Positions 1 through 7,463 of a DNA stretch of 25,171 bases are shown here, one piece after another. Position 1 is the stretch's first letter, and each line of letters opens with the position of its first letter. A program made the position numbers and the translations under genes. This DNA comes from a virus, in IMG/VR virus record IMGVR_UViG_3300008110_000483, positions 1-25,171 of that record; one strand, given 5' to 3'. A model generated the notes under the pieces. That model saw nothing but the letters and a program-made list of their open reading frames with translations. It made no database searches and was not told the DNA's origin.

Positions 1-1818
1 GCCACTTAAGTCTGTGTTATCTTCCATTTCTATAACTTTACTTAAATCAATATCGTGCAATACTTTCATTAATTCTTCGTATTTTTCTTTTGTACAATCT
101 TCAAATGGTGCTTGGATGTAAGTTCCACCATCGTAAGGTAATACCGAAAGTCCGTTGTAATATTCTTTATTATCCCACATCCATTGCCCAACTGCGTCCC
201 ACTCATGCTCTCTAATTGATATTGTAGCAGATACATTGTGTGTGTTGTTACCACTTCTATGCCCTGGTTTAATCCATTCACTATGAACTTTCTTAACTCT
301 CTCTAATAATTGAATAGGAGATTCAGTTCTAAATATTGCATCAATCGGTGCTTTTTGTGGTATACCAATTACTGCCGTATCATGTGGTCTAAAATATTCA
401 TCTTCTACTAATTCAGGATGATTTAATAAAAGATATTGATAGATACTTTCATTCTTACCAACTCTTACTCTACGAATATAATAATCGTTATGCCATGCGT
501 GAATACCAGATGATGTACCCAATGTTAATGATGTAGTTCCTGCAGGCTTAACTGTCGTTGTTCTTGCTGATACATTTATTCCTAACACACTCGCTACTCT
601 TTTATTTTCTTCCTTTACAGCTTTAGCTGCTTCTTTCATATCCAATTTCAATACCGCACCACTTCCGATACCTGTCATAGATACTCCAATAAGTGCATCC
701 TTTTCAGTTGTTCTTTGCCAAATTGGTCTTAAATAATGGAAATCAGTATAACCTGCCTGCAATGTTCCGATGAATGATGCTGCCTTAACTCTTTCGTTTA
801 AATCGTTTTGGTCAACTACATCACTTACATTTACTTCACACAAGTTACAGAATTGGAAAGGTCTTAATGCAATTTCACAACAAGGATTAGTTCCCCAATC
901 TTTATCGTTTGATAAGTAGATACCAGGTTCACCAGCACCACTTGCTTCAATTCTTTTCCATAAATCCATAAAATAAGATTTATCAATTTTATGTCTCATT
1001 AATACTGCTGAGTTATTTGCTCTACCTCTTTGTGGATTCGTTTCCCACCATGCACCACTCTTACAACTAATCATTTTCTCATCAGTTGCTGAAAACAATG
1101 AAATCAATGCTGCTCTACGAATACCGCCGGCCAATACTGCATCTGCAATATGACAAACAATATCATGCACTTCAATTGGTTCTAACTTATCACCATCTTT
1201 ATGTGCATCTAAAATACCTTCTATCTTAATTAAACACTCTTTTAATGGTTGAGGTCCTGGTGCTTTGCCACCTGATGTAATTAATCTTGCACCTTTTTGT
1301 CTAATATCTCTAAAATCAAATTGTGGTTTACTTCCACCAAAGAAATATGCTTTCATCAATACCGAAATTGCATCAGCCCATCCTTCAATAGAATCACCAA
1401 TTAAAAATCTACGAGTCTTATCTGCATTTGGTTTTCTAATTTCAGGTAAAGCATCAACGTGATGTTTTTGTACTGAATAACCTACACCTGTTCCTCCTAA
1501 TAATAAGAACATAATTTCTGCAAATACTCTCCAATCATCTATTGGTGCAAATGCACAATTGTAAATTCTGTTTGGTGAGATTTCAATAGGTTTTCCAGCA
1601 AACTGCATTGAACGCATTGAAGGTAAAACCTTTTTATCGTACACAAATTTGTAGTTATCTCTAATCTCTTTCTCTAATTGTGGATACTTTTTAATATGCA
1701 TATCCATATTTCTTGTTACCAATTCTTCCCAAGTTTCTCTTCTTTGTAACTCTGGTCTGTACTTTGCGTACTTCATGTAGACTGTAATGTCCGATAAAAT
1801 TTTGTTTGAAATCTCCAT
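1..1818 (-). CDS. nrdJ: Class II (adenosylcobalamin-dependent) ribonucleoside-triphosphate reductase, 3' end outside window
   Basis: Reduces ribonucleotides to deoxyribonucleotides for phage DNA synthesis, using coenzyme B12 to generate the thiyl radical. The frame is open from ATG at 1818 to the window edge: 606 residues, roughly four fifths of a monomeric RTPR of about 740. Visible motifs are redox Cys88 (RIYNCAF), the radical-site motif NPCCEI at 311-316 (Asn311, Cys313, Glu315), the second redox cysteine Cys324 in FCNLCEVN, the KPAGTTS loop at 424-430 and GIHAWHNDYYIRR near 439-450, which is typical of the monomeric B12 type. The C-terminal cysteine pair expected in this family would lie beyond base 1. 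It follows the helicase gene after a 155-base gap with a possible terminator and an ATATTTAT element. No B12 synthesis gene is visible, so cofactor would come from the host. The start has no Shine-Dalgarno. Class assignment is confident. Confidence 0.93.
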   Translation of the reverse strand, partial: MEISNKILSDITVYMKYAKYRPELQRRETWEELVTRNMDMHIKKYPQLEKEIRDNYKFVYDKKVLPSMRSMQFAGKPIEISPNRIYNCAFAPIDDWRVFAEIMFLLLGGTGVGYSVQKHHVDALPEIRKPNADKTRRFLIGDSIEGWADAISVLMKAYFFGGSKPQFDFRDIRQKGARLITSGGKAPGPQPLKECLIKIEGILDAHKDGDKLEPIEVHDIVCHIADAVLAGGIRRAALISLFSATDEKMISCKSGAWWETNPQRGRANNSAVLMRHKIDKSYFMDLWKRIEASGAGEPGIYLSNDKDWGTNPCCEIALRPFQFCNLCEVNVSDVVDQNDLNERVKAASFIGTLQAGYTDFHYLRPIWQRTTEKDALIGVSMTGIGSGAVLKLDMKEAAKAVKEENKRVASVLGINVSARTTTVKPAGTTSLTLGTSSGIHAWHNDYYIRRVRVGKNESIYQYLLLNHPELVEDEYFRPHDTAVIGIPQKAPIDAIFRTESPIQLLERVKKVHSEWIKPGHRSGNNTHNVSATISIREHEWDAVGQWMWDNKEYYNGLSVLPYDGGTYIQAPFEDCTKEKYEELMKVLHDIDLSKVIEMEDNTDLSG

Positions 1819-1882
1819 TCTAAAATGTAATTTTGTCAGTTAATGTAAAAAATTTTTTCCTCAAAAATTGGAAAATGTATTA

Positions 1883-1890
1883 ATAAATAT
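1883..1890 (-). promoter_or_regulatory. ATATTTAT element upstream of the reductase gene
   Basis: In gene direction this reads ATATTTATTAATAC, 64 bases before the reductase ATG. It is one of eight exact copies of ATATTTAT read in this orientation, six of them in intergenic gaps. Promoter function is inferred from recurrence and position only. Confidence 0.4.
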
Positions 1891-1924
1891 GAGGTGCATC
1901 ATATATACGACCCTATTTTTATAT

Positions 1925-1956
1925 AAAAAAAGTAAGTTTTTTTAAACTTTTTTTTT
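1925..1956 (-). terminator. Possible AT-only terminator after the helicase gene
   Basis: In gene direction a run of A precedes AAGTTT-AAAA-AAACTT, followed by AC and seven T. The stem can extend by pairing the flanking A and T runs, with mismatches. It has no GC-rich core, so it is weak. Its place between helicase and reductase genes suits a partial terminator, and it is nearly symmetrical so it could also act on the other strand. Confidence 0.35.
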
Positions 1957-1973
1957 CATATATACTATACTTA

Positions 1974-3332
1974 TTAACCCATATTTTCTACATATTTTTT
2001 ATGTAATAATTTTCTTTCTAATAATTGTCCGTTGTTTGATTCTTTAGTCGCACTCATGCCTTCGGTAGAAGCCTGGTCAAATATATCTATCTGCCCAACT
2101 TGTGTATCTAACTTTGCAGGAAATGTTAATCCATCTGGACCAAATCTATTTTTAACTATATGGATTCTTGCCGTATTTGCTAATTTATCTTTTGTTTTTC
2201 TACTCACACTCATAATGAAATCGGCTGTTTGAACTTTCTTATATGAATCACCAACACTATCAGCTTGAATAACCTCATGTTCAATTGCCGCTCTATTAGT
2301 TTGCGATGCTGTCCAAATTGGAATACCTAATTCACCACCCAATCCTCGTAGTTCTTCGTAAATACCACCCAATTCTGCATATAAATTATCTCTACCTTTG
2401 TTAGCTGATTTTAATAAATCCGCATAATCAATGATAATGATATCAGGTTTAAATCCTATACCCGCTAATTTATCAATGTGTGCATGTAATGTTTTTGTAC
2501 TGGCAGCTTGTGGTGGATAATACTTAATAATAACCTTTCCTGTAATATGTGAAACCTTTTGTTTGATTTCATCTTTTCTTTCTTTAAGTTTATCGGATGG
2601 GATACCCGTTAATATTGTTGAGTATCTATGACCCACATATGTTTCGGATAATTCCAATGTATAATGTAAAACATTTTTACCTGCTTTTAATGCATCACAG
2701 GCTAATTTAGATAGAAACCAAGTTTTACCAATACCGGATGGTGCTAATACAACCCCCAATTCACCTGGCCCCAATCCTCCATCCATCAAATCATTAACAA
2801 CTTTCCATCCAGTTGGTACTGAATTTCTTTTGGTTTCTTCCATTATCAAATCAATATCTTCTAAATAATCCAAACCAAAATTACTTTCTAGTCCAGCTTT
2901 TAATGCATCGTTGATAATACTACCAACTTCATCTAGTCTTTCAGCTTTAATTAAATCAACGGATTTAAAAATTGCTTCTTTTAATTTTTGATGTTTAGAA
3001 AACTTTAGATATTCTTGCTTAACATATGGTAAATCAGTTGAACCAAATAATGTATAAATAAACTTTAATTGTTCAACTATTATTTTTTGTACGGCTTCGT
3101 TTTCAATTTCTTTTACTTTTATCTTAAACACATCAATAGATGGTGCAGTTCTATATTGTGGATAGTATTTAACTATCTCATTAACAACCCATCTATTTGC
3201 TTCGGATTCAAAGAAATCTTTATTAGTTATATCGTAAACTTGCTCTAAAAATTTAGAATCAGTAAGAAATGCAGCTACTACTTTAGATTGATATGATGAA
3301 CCATATTTTTGTAGTGTATCTACTGCTTCCAT
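1974..3332 (-). CDS. dnaB: Replicative DNA helicase, DnaB/gp41 type (SF4)
   Basis: Hexameric 5'-3' helicase expected to unwind the phage fork. The 452-residue protein has a helical N-terminal part (1-150) and a RecA-fold motor. Walker A is APSGIGKT (197-204), a likely catalytic glutamate lies in LELSE (226-230), Walker B is IIIIDYADLL (298-307, Asp302), the sensor-like TASQTNR (341-347) matches the SQxNR motif of DnaB, and KNRFGPDG (394-401) matches the DnaB arginine-finger region KNRxGxTG. The length is that of DnaB (about 470) or T4 gp41 (475). The ATG overlaps the stop of the 71-aa gene (TAATG), which suggests translational coupling. It is the fifth gene of the SSB-RecA-nuclease block. No primase is visible in the window. 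Confidence 0.9.
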   Translation of the reverse strand: MEAVDTLQKYGSSYQSKVVAAFLTDSKFLEQVYDITNKDFFESEANRWVVNEIVKYYPQYRTAPSIDVFKIKVKEIENEAVQKIIVEQLKFIYTLFGSTDLPYVKQEYLKFSKHQKLKEAIFKSVDLIKAERLDEVGSIINDALKAGLESNFGLDYLEDIDLIMEETKRNSVPTGWKVVNDLMDGGLGPGELGVVLAPSGIGKTWFLSKLACDALKAGKNVLHYTLELSETYVGHRYSTILTGIPSDKLKERKDEIKQKVSHITGKVIIKYYPPQAASTKTLHAHIDKLAGIGFKPDIIIIDYADLLKSANKGRDNLYAELGGIYEELRGLGGELGIPIWTASQTNRAAIEHEVIQADSVGDSYKKVQTADFIMSVSRKTKDKLANTARIHIVKNRFGPDGLTFPAKLDTQVGQIDIFDQASTEGMSATKESNNGQLLERKLLHKKYVENMG

Positions 3333-3547
3333 TATTTATCTGATTTTTGCTTCTTTAATTGCTTTTTTGATTTAATCGGTTCTGCTACTTCGGTAGATTC
3401 TGGTGTTACCGGTTCTACTTTTGGTTTACGAGTTGCTTCTTTCCATTCTGATTTTGGAATGAATTTCCATTCGCTTGTTGAATTGTAAGCTTCTTTATCA
3501 CTTACTCTAATAATCTTTCCTGTTTTTGTACTTTTAAGACACTTCAT
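3332..3547 (-). CDS. Small Lys-rich conserved phage protein, function unknown
   Basis: This 71-residue basic protein has an N-terminal part MKCLKSTKTGKIIRVSDKEA followed by WKFIPKSEWK (28-37) and a lysine-rich tail ending KKQLKKQKSDK. Similar short proteins with a T-G-x-I-x-R-V-S/D-K-E-A start and a W-x-(F/Y)-(I/V)-P-K-S-E-W segment occur, as I recall, in T4-like marine phages without assigned function. It has one of the two clear Shine-Dalgarno sites in the window (GGAGGA, 8 bases before ATG), so it is very probably translated. It ends in a 1-base overlap with the helicase gene. A role as a helicase or fork accessory factor is conceivable from position alone. Confidence 0.7.
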   Translation of the reverse strand: MKCLKSTKTGKIIRVSDKEAYNSTSEWKFIPKSEWKEATRKPKVEPVTPESTEVAEPIKSKKQLKKQKSDK

Positions 3548-3555
3548 TGGTTTGT

Positions 3556-3561
3556 TCCTCC
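3556..3561 (-). promoter_or_regulatory. Strong Shine-Dalgarno GGAGGA for the 71-aa gene
   Basis: GGAGGA lies 8 bases before the ATG at 3547. Most starts in this window have no such site, so this is an exception and supports the chosen start. Confidence 0.75.
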
Positions 3562-3565
3562 ATGT

Positions 3566-4612
3566 TTAGTTTAATTTGTTAATTGTATAGAATGATTCTA
3601 TTAACCACTTATTAACATCACCAAATGAGTTAATAACTTTATAATGCATCATTGCTTTGATTACGTCTAATTTATCGAATTTTTTTAAACTTTCCAAAAA
3701 TTTATCATTAATTTTTAGTTTAACTTGTCCACTTATATCCGGGTCAGATAATTGCATTAATTTATAGTTTCTTTCAACTATTTCTGTGTTATCGTTTATA
3801 TCATCATATATCTTCCCATTACCGGCGTTTTGTTTTACAAACGATAGAATATCATCTACTGAATAACGGGTCGATTCTGCTACCATAGGAATCTTTTTAA
3901 TGATAGTTTTAATACCACATCCTTTGATACCATTAATACCATCTGATTTATCACCGTCTAACATTCTAAAATTAATAAAGTTATGAGGATGTACTCCATA
4001 TTCTTCTAATACGGAATCAATAGTATATAATTTCTTTTTAGTTGGTGAATAAACTTTTACATTATCAGTAACTAATTGTAAGAAATCTTTATCGGAACTC
4101 ATTATAGTACACCCTTCATCTTCTTTCAAAAGTTGAGATGCAACATATCCAATTACATCATCGGCTTCAATTCTATCATATAACATAACCTGAACTGGCA
4201 TATGTTCTAGAATAGAAACCAAAGAAACCAATTGTCTTTTCATAGATTGTTGTTCATCCTCCTGAGTCATCATATCTTCATATGTTCTATTGACTCTAAA
4301 TCTATTGTTACCTCTATCTGCTTTATACTCGCCAAACAATTCTTTTCTTCTTTGTGACCCACCTTTACCATCAAATATAACAATACAACGAGTACAATTA
4401 TATTGTCGTATAGCATATGCAATTCCTTTTAAAGAACCAACTATTCCGCCAATATGTTCTCCGTTATCGTTCAATGATGGATTAGCAGTCCAACTACGAA
4501 TGAATGTATTTAACCCATCAACTAAAAGCACATTAGAGTTTTTCCCTAATGTGCCTTGTTGTTGGTGTTCTTCTGTAACCTCGTTTAATAATTTCTTATA
4601 TAAATCTTTCAT
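3566..4612 (-). CDS. rnh: FEN-family 5'-3' exonuclease, T4 RNase H-like
   Basis: Structure-specific 5' nuclease expected to remove RNA primers and flaps during lagging-strand synthesis. The 348 residues (T4 RNase H is 305) carry the metal-binding acidic set of the family: Asp32 in LLVDGLNTF, Asp81 in IFDGKGG, then RRKELFGEYKADR (89-100), Glu149/Asp151/Asp152 in IEADDVIG, Asp174/Asp176 in SSDKDF, and Asp221/Asp224 in GDKSDGINGIKGCGIKT, which starts the helix-hairpin-helix DNA-binding region. All key acidic residues appear present. It follows RecA with a TAATG overlap and precedes the 71-aa gene by 18 bases. Since the polymerase in this window lacks a 5' nuclease domain, this separate enzyme probably supplies that activity. 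Confidence 0.9.
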   Translation of the reverse strand: MKDLYKKLLNEVTEEHQQQGTLGKNSNVLLVDGLNTFIRSWTANPSLNDNGEHIGGIVGSLKGIAYAIRQYNCTRCIVIFDGKGGSQRRKELFGEYKADRGNNRFRVNRTYEDMMTQEDEQQSMKRQLVSLVSILEHMPVQVMLYDRIEADDVIGYVASQLLKEDEGCTIMSSDKDFLQLVTDNVKVYSPTKKKLYTIDSVLEEYGVHPHNFINFRMLDGDKSDGINGIKGCGIKTIIKKIPMVAESTRYSVDDILSFVKQNAGNGKIYDDINDNTEIVERNYKLMQLSDPDISGQVKLKINDKFLESLKKFDKLDVIKAMMHYKVINSFGDVNKWLIESFYTINKLN

Positions 4613-5742
4613 TAATCTTCTAATGCACCTGCTCCGAAATCATCTGAAGTTGAATACTCAACTGCATCTGGGTCGATTCCTCCTTTCTTATATTGTAAGA
4701 TAGTTGATTCGCAGATTTTTTTGTAAATTTGTTCTCTAACATCGTCTCTTTCACTCATTAAAGGAATGAAATCTTTTGATTGAAATTTGATAACTTCACC
4801 ACTATCAGTATCTAAATACTCATACCAAGCTCCGCCCTGCTTAACCAATTTATTATCTTTCATAACCTTTAGCCATCCTCCGTAATTATCAATACCACTA
4901 TCAAAATAGATATCGAAATCAGCAGAACGTAATGGTGGTCCTAATCTATTTTTAATTACCTGTGCTCTTACTTTGATACCGATAATTCTATCGCCAGCTT
5001 TAATCTGTCCCATATTCTTCAATCTCAATCTAACCGAAGCGTGGAATGCTAATGCCTTACCACCCGATGTTGTCCAAGGGTCACCGAACATTGCGTTCAT
5101 CTTTTGTCTTAATTGGTTTGTGAATACAACAGCAATCTTTTGTCTACCAATTACATTGGTAATCTTTCTCATTGCTTTAGAAATGATAATTGCTTTATCA
5201 GTTGCATAACCATCCTTTTCATAATCAGCTTCCATCTCTTTTTTCGTAGATGCTGCTGCTACTGAATCGACTACAATTGTAACTAATTTATCTTTATCAG
5301 AAGTTCTTACCTTCTCAATAATAGTGTCAATAGTTTCAAATATATCTTCGACAGTGTCTACACTTACATAAAGTAATTTAGATACATCTACTCCAATTGC
5401 ATCGAAGAATTCTCTACTTACCGCAGTTTCGGTATCAATCAATACCGCAACCCCACCTTGCTTTTGTGTTTCAGCTAAAAGATGGGCAGAGAGCAGAGAT
5501 TTTCCACTCTGCTCTAAACCCGTAATTTCAGTAATTCTTCCAACTGGCAATCCGCCATAAGGTCGGTTTGATATTGCAACGTCTAGCATTGCAGTACCGG
5601 TAGAAATCCATCCGTTTACATTCGTTGGTGCTCCATCGGAGTCATCATCCAAAAAGAATGCTACCTTTTGGTCTTTCCATTTTTTGTTTAGGGAGTCAGC
5701 AAGTACACTTGCTAAATCTTCCTGTTTAGATACCTTTGCCAT
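4612..5742 (-). CDS. recA: RecA-family recombinase
   Basis: ATP-dependent strand-exchange protein that would take the place of T4 UvsX in recombination-dependent replication and repair. The 376 residues show Walker A GLEQSGKS (75-82), catalytic Glu105 in IDTET, Walker B LVTIVVDSVAA with Asp159, and an L2 loop region TNQLRQKMNAMFGDPW followed by TTSGGKALAFHASVRLRL (208-240). That loop is close to bacterial RecA (NQIRxKxGxMFGxPETTxGGxALKFYASVRL) rather than T4 UvsX. The tail is acidic (DDFGAGALED). Walker A differs from the bacterial GPESSGKT at several positions. It starts 17 bases after the SSB gene and overlaps the nuclease gene by one base. RecA fold is certain. Calling it UvsX-like by role would also be fair. 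Confidence 0.93.
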   Translation of the reverse strand: MAKVSKQEDLASVLADSLNKKWKDQKVAFFLDDDSDGAPTNVNGWISTGTAMLDVAISNRPYGGLPVGRITEITGLEQSGKSLLSAHLLAETQKQGGVAVLIDTETAVSREFFDAIGVDVSKLLYVSVDTVEDIFETIDTIIEKVRTSDKDKLVTIVVDSVAAASTKKEMEADYEKDGYATDKAIIISKAMRKITNVIGRQKIAVVFTNQLRQKMNAMFGDPWTTSGGKALAFHASVRLRLKNMGQIKAGDRIIGIKVRAQVIKNRLGPPLRSADFDIYFDSGIDNYGGWLKVMKDNKLVKQGGAWYEYLDTDSGEVIKFQSKDFIPLMSERDDVREQIYKKICESTILQYKKGGIDPDAVEYSTSDDFGAGALED

Positions 5743-5759
5743 TTAGAAAATTTTTGTTA

Positions 5760-6620
5760 TTAAAATAAATCATCGAAAGCCGCTTCTACATCAATCTTTG
5801 TTGTAGGTTTTGCGTCATCATCCCAAGGTAAGTCATTTGGTAACTCACCACCCAATCCATCAACTTTCTTTGGTTGTGGTTGAAGTGCTTCTGCTACTGC
5901 AGTAGTTGGTTTTGTAATAGCAGGTTGTGCAGAAATTGCACTATCCGCTGCTTCTTCATCTGTTGCTGCTTTTGATGGGTCTAACCAATTTTCTAAAATA
6001 CCTTTCAATTCAGGATATGTTAATTCTGAATAAATTTCGGTAATTTCTTTTTGATTTTCTAATACTTTGGTAACAACATCTTCATTGTCAGAAAGTTTAG
6101 TTTGATTTGGTTTAACTCTGATACGAGTTTCATTATAAGTTTTGCCGATTTCTGCACCATCTAATACTTCCACAACGATGTCTCTACCACTCAAAGAGTC
6201 GGTAATATCACCATAATCAGGATCAGCGATGATTGCTAAAATTTCTTCGTAAACTGTCTTACCAAATCCCCAAAACTTAACTCCTTCATTTTCTTGTCCT
6301 CTTACGATAATTGGACAGAATGTTCTTAATTTTGGTTCCATCTTCTTACCCGCTTTCCAGTTTTCAGTATCACCTAATTTTTTAAGTTTTTCTGCAAACT
6401 CTACAATTGGGTCAGGTCTACCAAAAGAGATAGGACTCAAATAAGTTTTGTTGTTAATGTTGTAGTGAAAGAAAAGTTCGATAAATGGGTTCTCTCTGTT
6501 AAATTTGTAAGGAACAATACGAACTTGATATTTGCCAGGAGCTGGCTTCCAAAGTGAGTCTGATTTTTTTGTGTTGTTTTGTAAGGCGTTCAGACGAGCC
6601 TTGATTGCATTGATGTTCAT
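5760..6620 (-). CDS. gp32-like single-stranded DNA-binding protein
   Basis: Coats ssDNA during replication and recombination and would partner RecA, helicase and polymerase. The 286 residues (T4 gp32 is 301) show an N-terminal segment MNINAIKARLNALQ suited to cooperative binding, a core with SLWKPAPGKYQVRIVPYKFN (22-41) and FFHYNINNKTYLSPISFGRP, and a proline-rich linker leading to an acidic C-terminus with DLPWDDD and a final EAAFDDLF, the expected partner-binding tail. The core has only one cysteine, so the gp32 zinc site (three Cys and one His in T4) is not present. It heads the replication operon under a host-type promoter with a leader of about 85-90 bases. The family call rests on these motifs and on gene order. 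Confidence 0.82.
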   Translation of the reverse strand: MNINAIKARLNALQNNTKKSDSLWKPAPGKYQVRIVPYKFNRENPFIELFFHYNINNKTYLSPISFGRPDPIVEFAEKLKKLGDTENWKAGKKMEPKLRTFCPIIVRGQENEGVKFWGFGKTVYEEILAIIADPDYGDITDSLSGRDIVVEVLDGAEIGKTYNETRIRVKPNQTKLSDNEDVVTKVLENQKEITEIYSELTYPELKGILENWLDPSKAATDEEAADSAISAQPAITKPTTAVAEALQPQPKKVDGLGGELPNDLPWDDDAKPTTKIDVEAAFDDLF

Positions 6621-6656
6621 GCTTTTTAGGTTTTAAAGTTTAAAATTAAGGTTTAT

Positions 6657-6674
6657 GGTTTATCGCGAATAACC
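6657..6674 (-). promoter_or_regulatory. Hairpin in the SSB leader, possible operator
   Basis: In gene direction GGTTAT-TCGCG-ATAAACC can fold into a six-pair stem with one bulged A and a TCGCG loop, 36 bases before the SSB start codon. T4 gp32 represses its own translation through a structured leader, so an operator role is possible but only inferred. Confidence 0.3.
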
Positions 6675-6678
6675 ACGT

Positions 6679-6686
6679 ATAAATAT
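6679..6686 (-). promoter_or_regulatory. ATATTTATA element in the SSB leader
   Basis: Reads GATATTTATACG in gene direction, 58 bases before the SSB start and downstream of the host-type promoter. The SSB gene would then have two promoters, one of each class. Inferred from the repeated motif. Confidence 0.4.
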
Positions 6687-6708
6687 CAAAAACCTCATTA
6701 ATTGAATA

Positions 6709-6740
6709 CAAATATACGATAAATAATTGAAACTACCAAA
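6709..6740 (-). promoter_or_regulatory. Bacteroidota-type promoter for the SSB/replication operon
   Basis: In gene direction TTTG (6740-6737), a 20-base spacer, then TATATTTG (6716-6709). This matches the Bacteroidota sigma-A consensus TTTG / TAnnTTTG. It directly follows the stop codon of the DUF3310 gene and leaves a leader of about 85-90 bases before the SSB start. Confidence 0.75.
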
Positions 6741-7040
6741 TTATTTGGATAGATTTTTTATCTTTCTTTCTAGGTAGAATTTAGCCTTATTTAAGTCCTC
6801 TAATTCCTTTGCTGGGTCTTTCTTTCCGGCTCTTGCTATGTATTTAGCTACATTGAATAGGTATGCGTCTTTATCCAATCCCCACGCTTCACATACCTTA
6901 ATTACTTCATATGGGTTATCAATTCCCCCATAGTGTTTGGGGCCGTTTACCATCTCCGTTTCCTTACGAATTGGTATTGCGTATTCAGGTGTTCCTGAAA
7001 ATGAATATTCTTCTTTTCTTATCTTTGGTTTGGCAGGCAT
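6741..7040 (-). CDS. DUF3310-family protein (T7 gp1.7-related)
   Basis: A 99-residue protein whose part from residue 30 on (MVNGPKHYGG, then EVIKVCEAWGLDKDAYLFNV, AKYIARAGKKDPAKELEDLN, KAKFYLERKI) matches the DUF3310 pattern: V-N-x-P-x-H-Y, E-A-W-G-L, N-A-x-K-Y-I-x-R-A-G-x-K and E-D-L-x-K-A-x-(F/W)-Y-L. T7 gp1.7, the best-studied member, is a nucleotide kinase. Whether this copy has that activity cannot be read from the sequence. The first 29 residues are a basic extension, and Met30 is an alternative start. The first ATG fits better with the promoter whose -7 element ends 17 bases upstream. It sits alone between two host-type promoters, so it may be expressed early. Confidence 0.85.
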   Translation of the reverse strand: MPAKPKIRKEEYSFSGTPEYAIPIRKETEMVNGPKHYGGIDNPYEVIKVCEAWGLDKDAYLFNVAKYIARAGKKDPAKELEDLNKAKFYLERKIKNLSK

Positions 7041-7057
7041 AAATGTAAATATTTTTA

Positions 7058-7089
7058 CAAATATACTACTTTATTTCGATAATATCAAA
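7058..7089 (-). promoter_or_regulatory. Bacteroidota-type promoter for the DUF3310 gene
   Basis: In gene direction TTTG (7089-7086), a 20-base spacer, then TATATTTG (7065-7058), ending 17 bases before the ATG at 7040. Most of it lies inside the 3' end of the preceding 130-aa gene. The leader would be very short. Confidence 0.72.
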
Positions 7090-7458
7090 AATTCTAGTGT
7101 TTATTTTTTTAACACCTTCTGCATTGGTTACCAATATGCAATTCTTATATTTTTCCCAATCTATTTCAAATTTTGGGTCTGGTGTTCCGTTTAGTTCAAC
7201 AACTAATTGATTAAGTGCATTAATAGTGTATAAAGTATTACTATGTTTTTTTCTGTGAACTAGAATAGTTTTTAGATTAATTTTATTTGTAATATCTTCA
7301 CTAACTATATTATATGTAATATATAAATCGTTTGGAATTTCTTTGTTTTGAAGCACATAGATATAGTTAAATGCAATTTCAAAATTACTCTTAATCATTT
7401 CCACCACTTCTTTATAGGCAATTTTATCCGTAAATGTGCACAATAACTGAGTCTTCAT
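7066..7458 (-). CDS. Conserved phage hypothetical protein, 130 aa
   Basis: The protein begins MKTQLLCTFTDKIAYKEVVE and contains LVHRKKHSNTLYTINALNQL (86-105) and IDWEKYKNCILVTNAEGVKK (99-121 region). From memory, the combination of MKTQLLCTF start, HRKKxxNTLYTINALN core and W-x-x-Y-K-N-C end recurs in T4-like phages of marine bacteria and cyanobacteria as a protein of unknown role. No catalytic motif, signal peptide or membrane segment is apparent. It starts 5 bases after the 831-aa gene and its stop overlaps the spacer of the DUF3310 promoter. Function unknown. Confidence 0.75.
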   Translation of the reverse strand: MKTQLLCTFTDKIAYKEVVEMIKSNFEIAFNYIYVLQNKEIPNDLYITYNIVSEDITNKINLKTILVHRKKHSNTLYTINALNQLVVELNGTPDPKFEIDWEKYKNCILVTNAEGVKKINTRIFDIIEIK

Positions 7459-7463
7459 TTATA

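Noticed and set aside
69-281. Minus-strand open frame of 70 codons at the left edge
   Set aside because: It overlaps the ribonucleotide reductase frame, whose motifs are unmistakable and continue through this stretch to base 1.
868-888. Possible intein insertion near the reductase active site, as seen in some phage reductases
   Set aside because: The reading frame passes through all active-site motifs at normal spacing without insertion.
2078-2085. TATATTTG box in the helicase gene (also at 5337-5344 in recA and 24656-24663 in the sheath gene)
   Set aside because: None has a TTTG at 19-21 bases upstream and none lies before a gene start, unlike the three accepted promoters.
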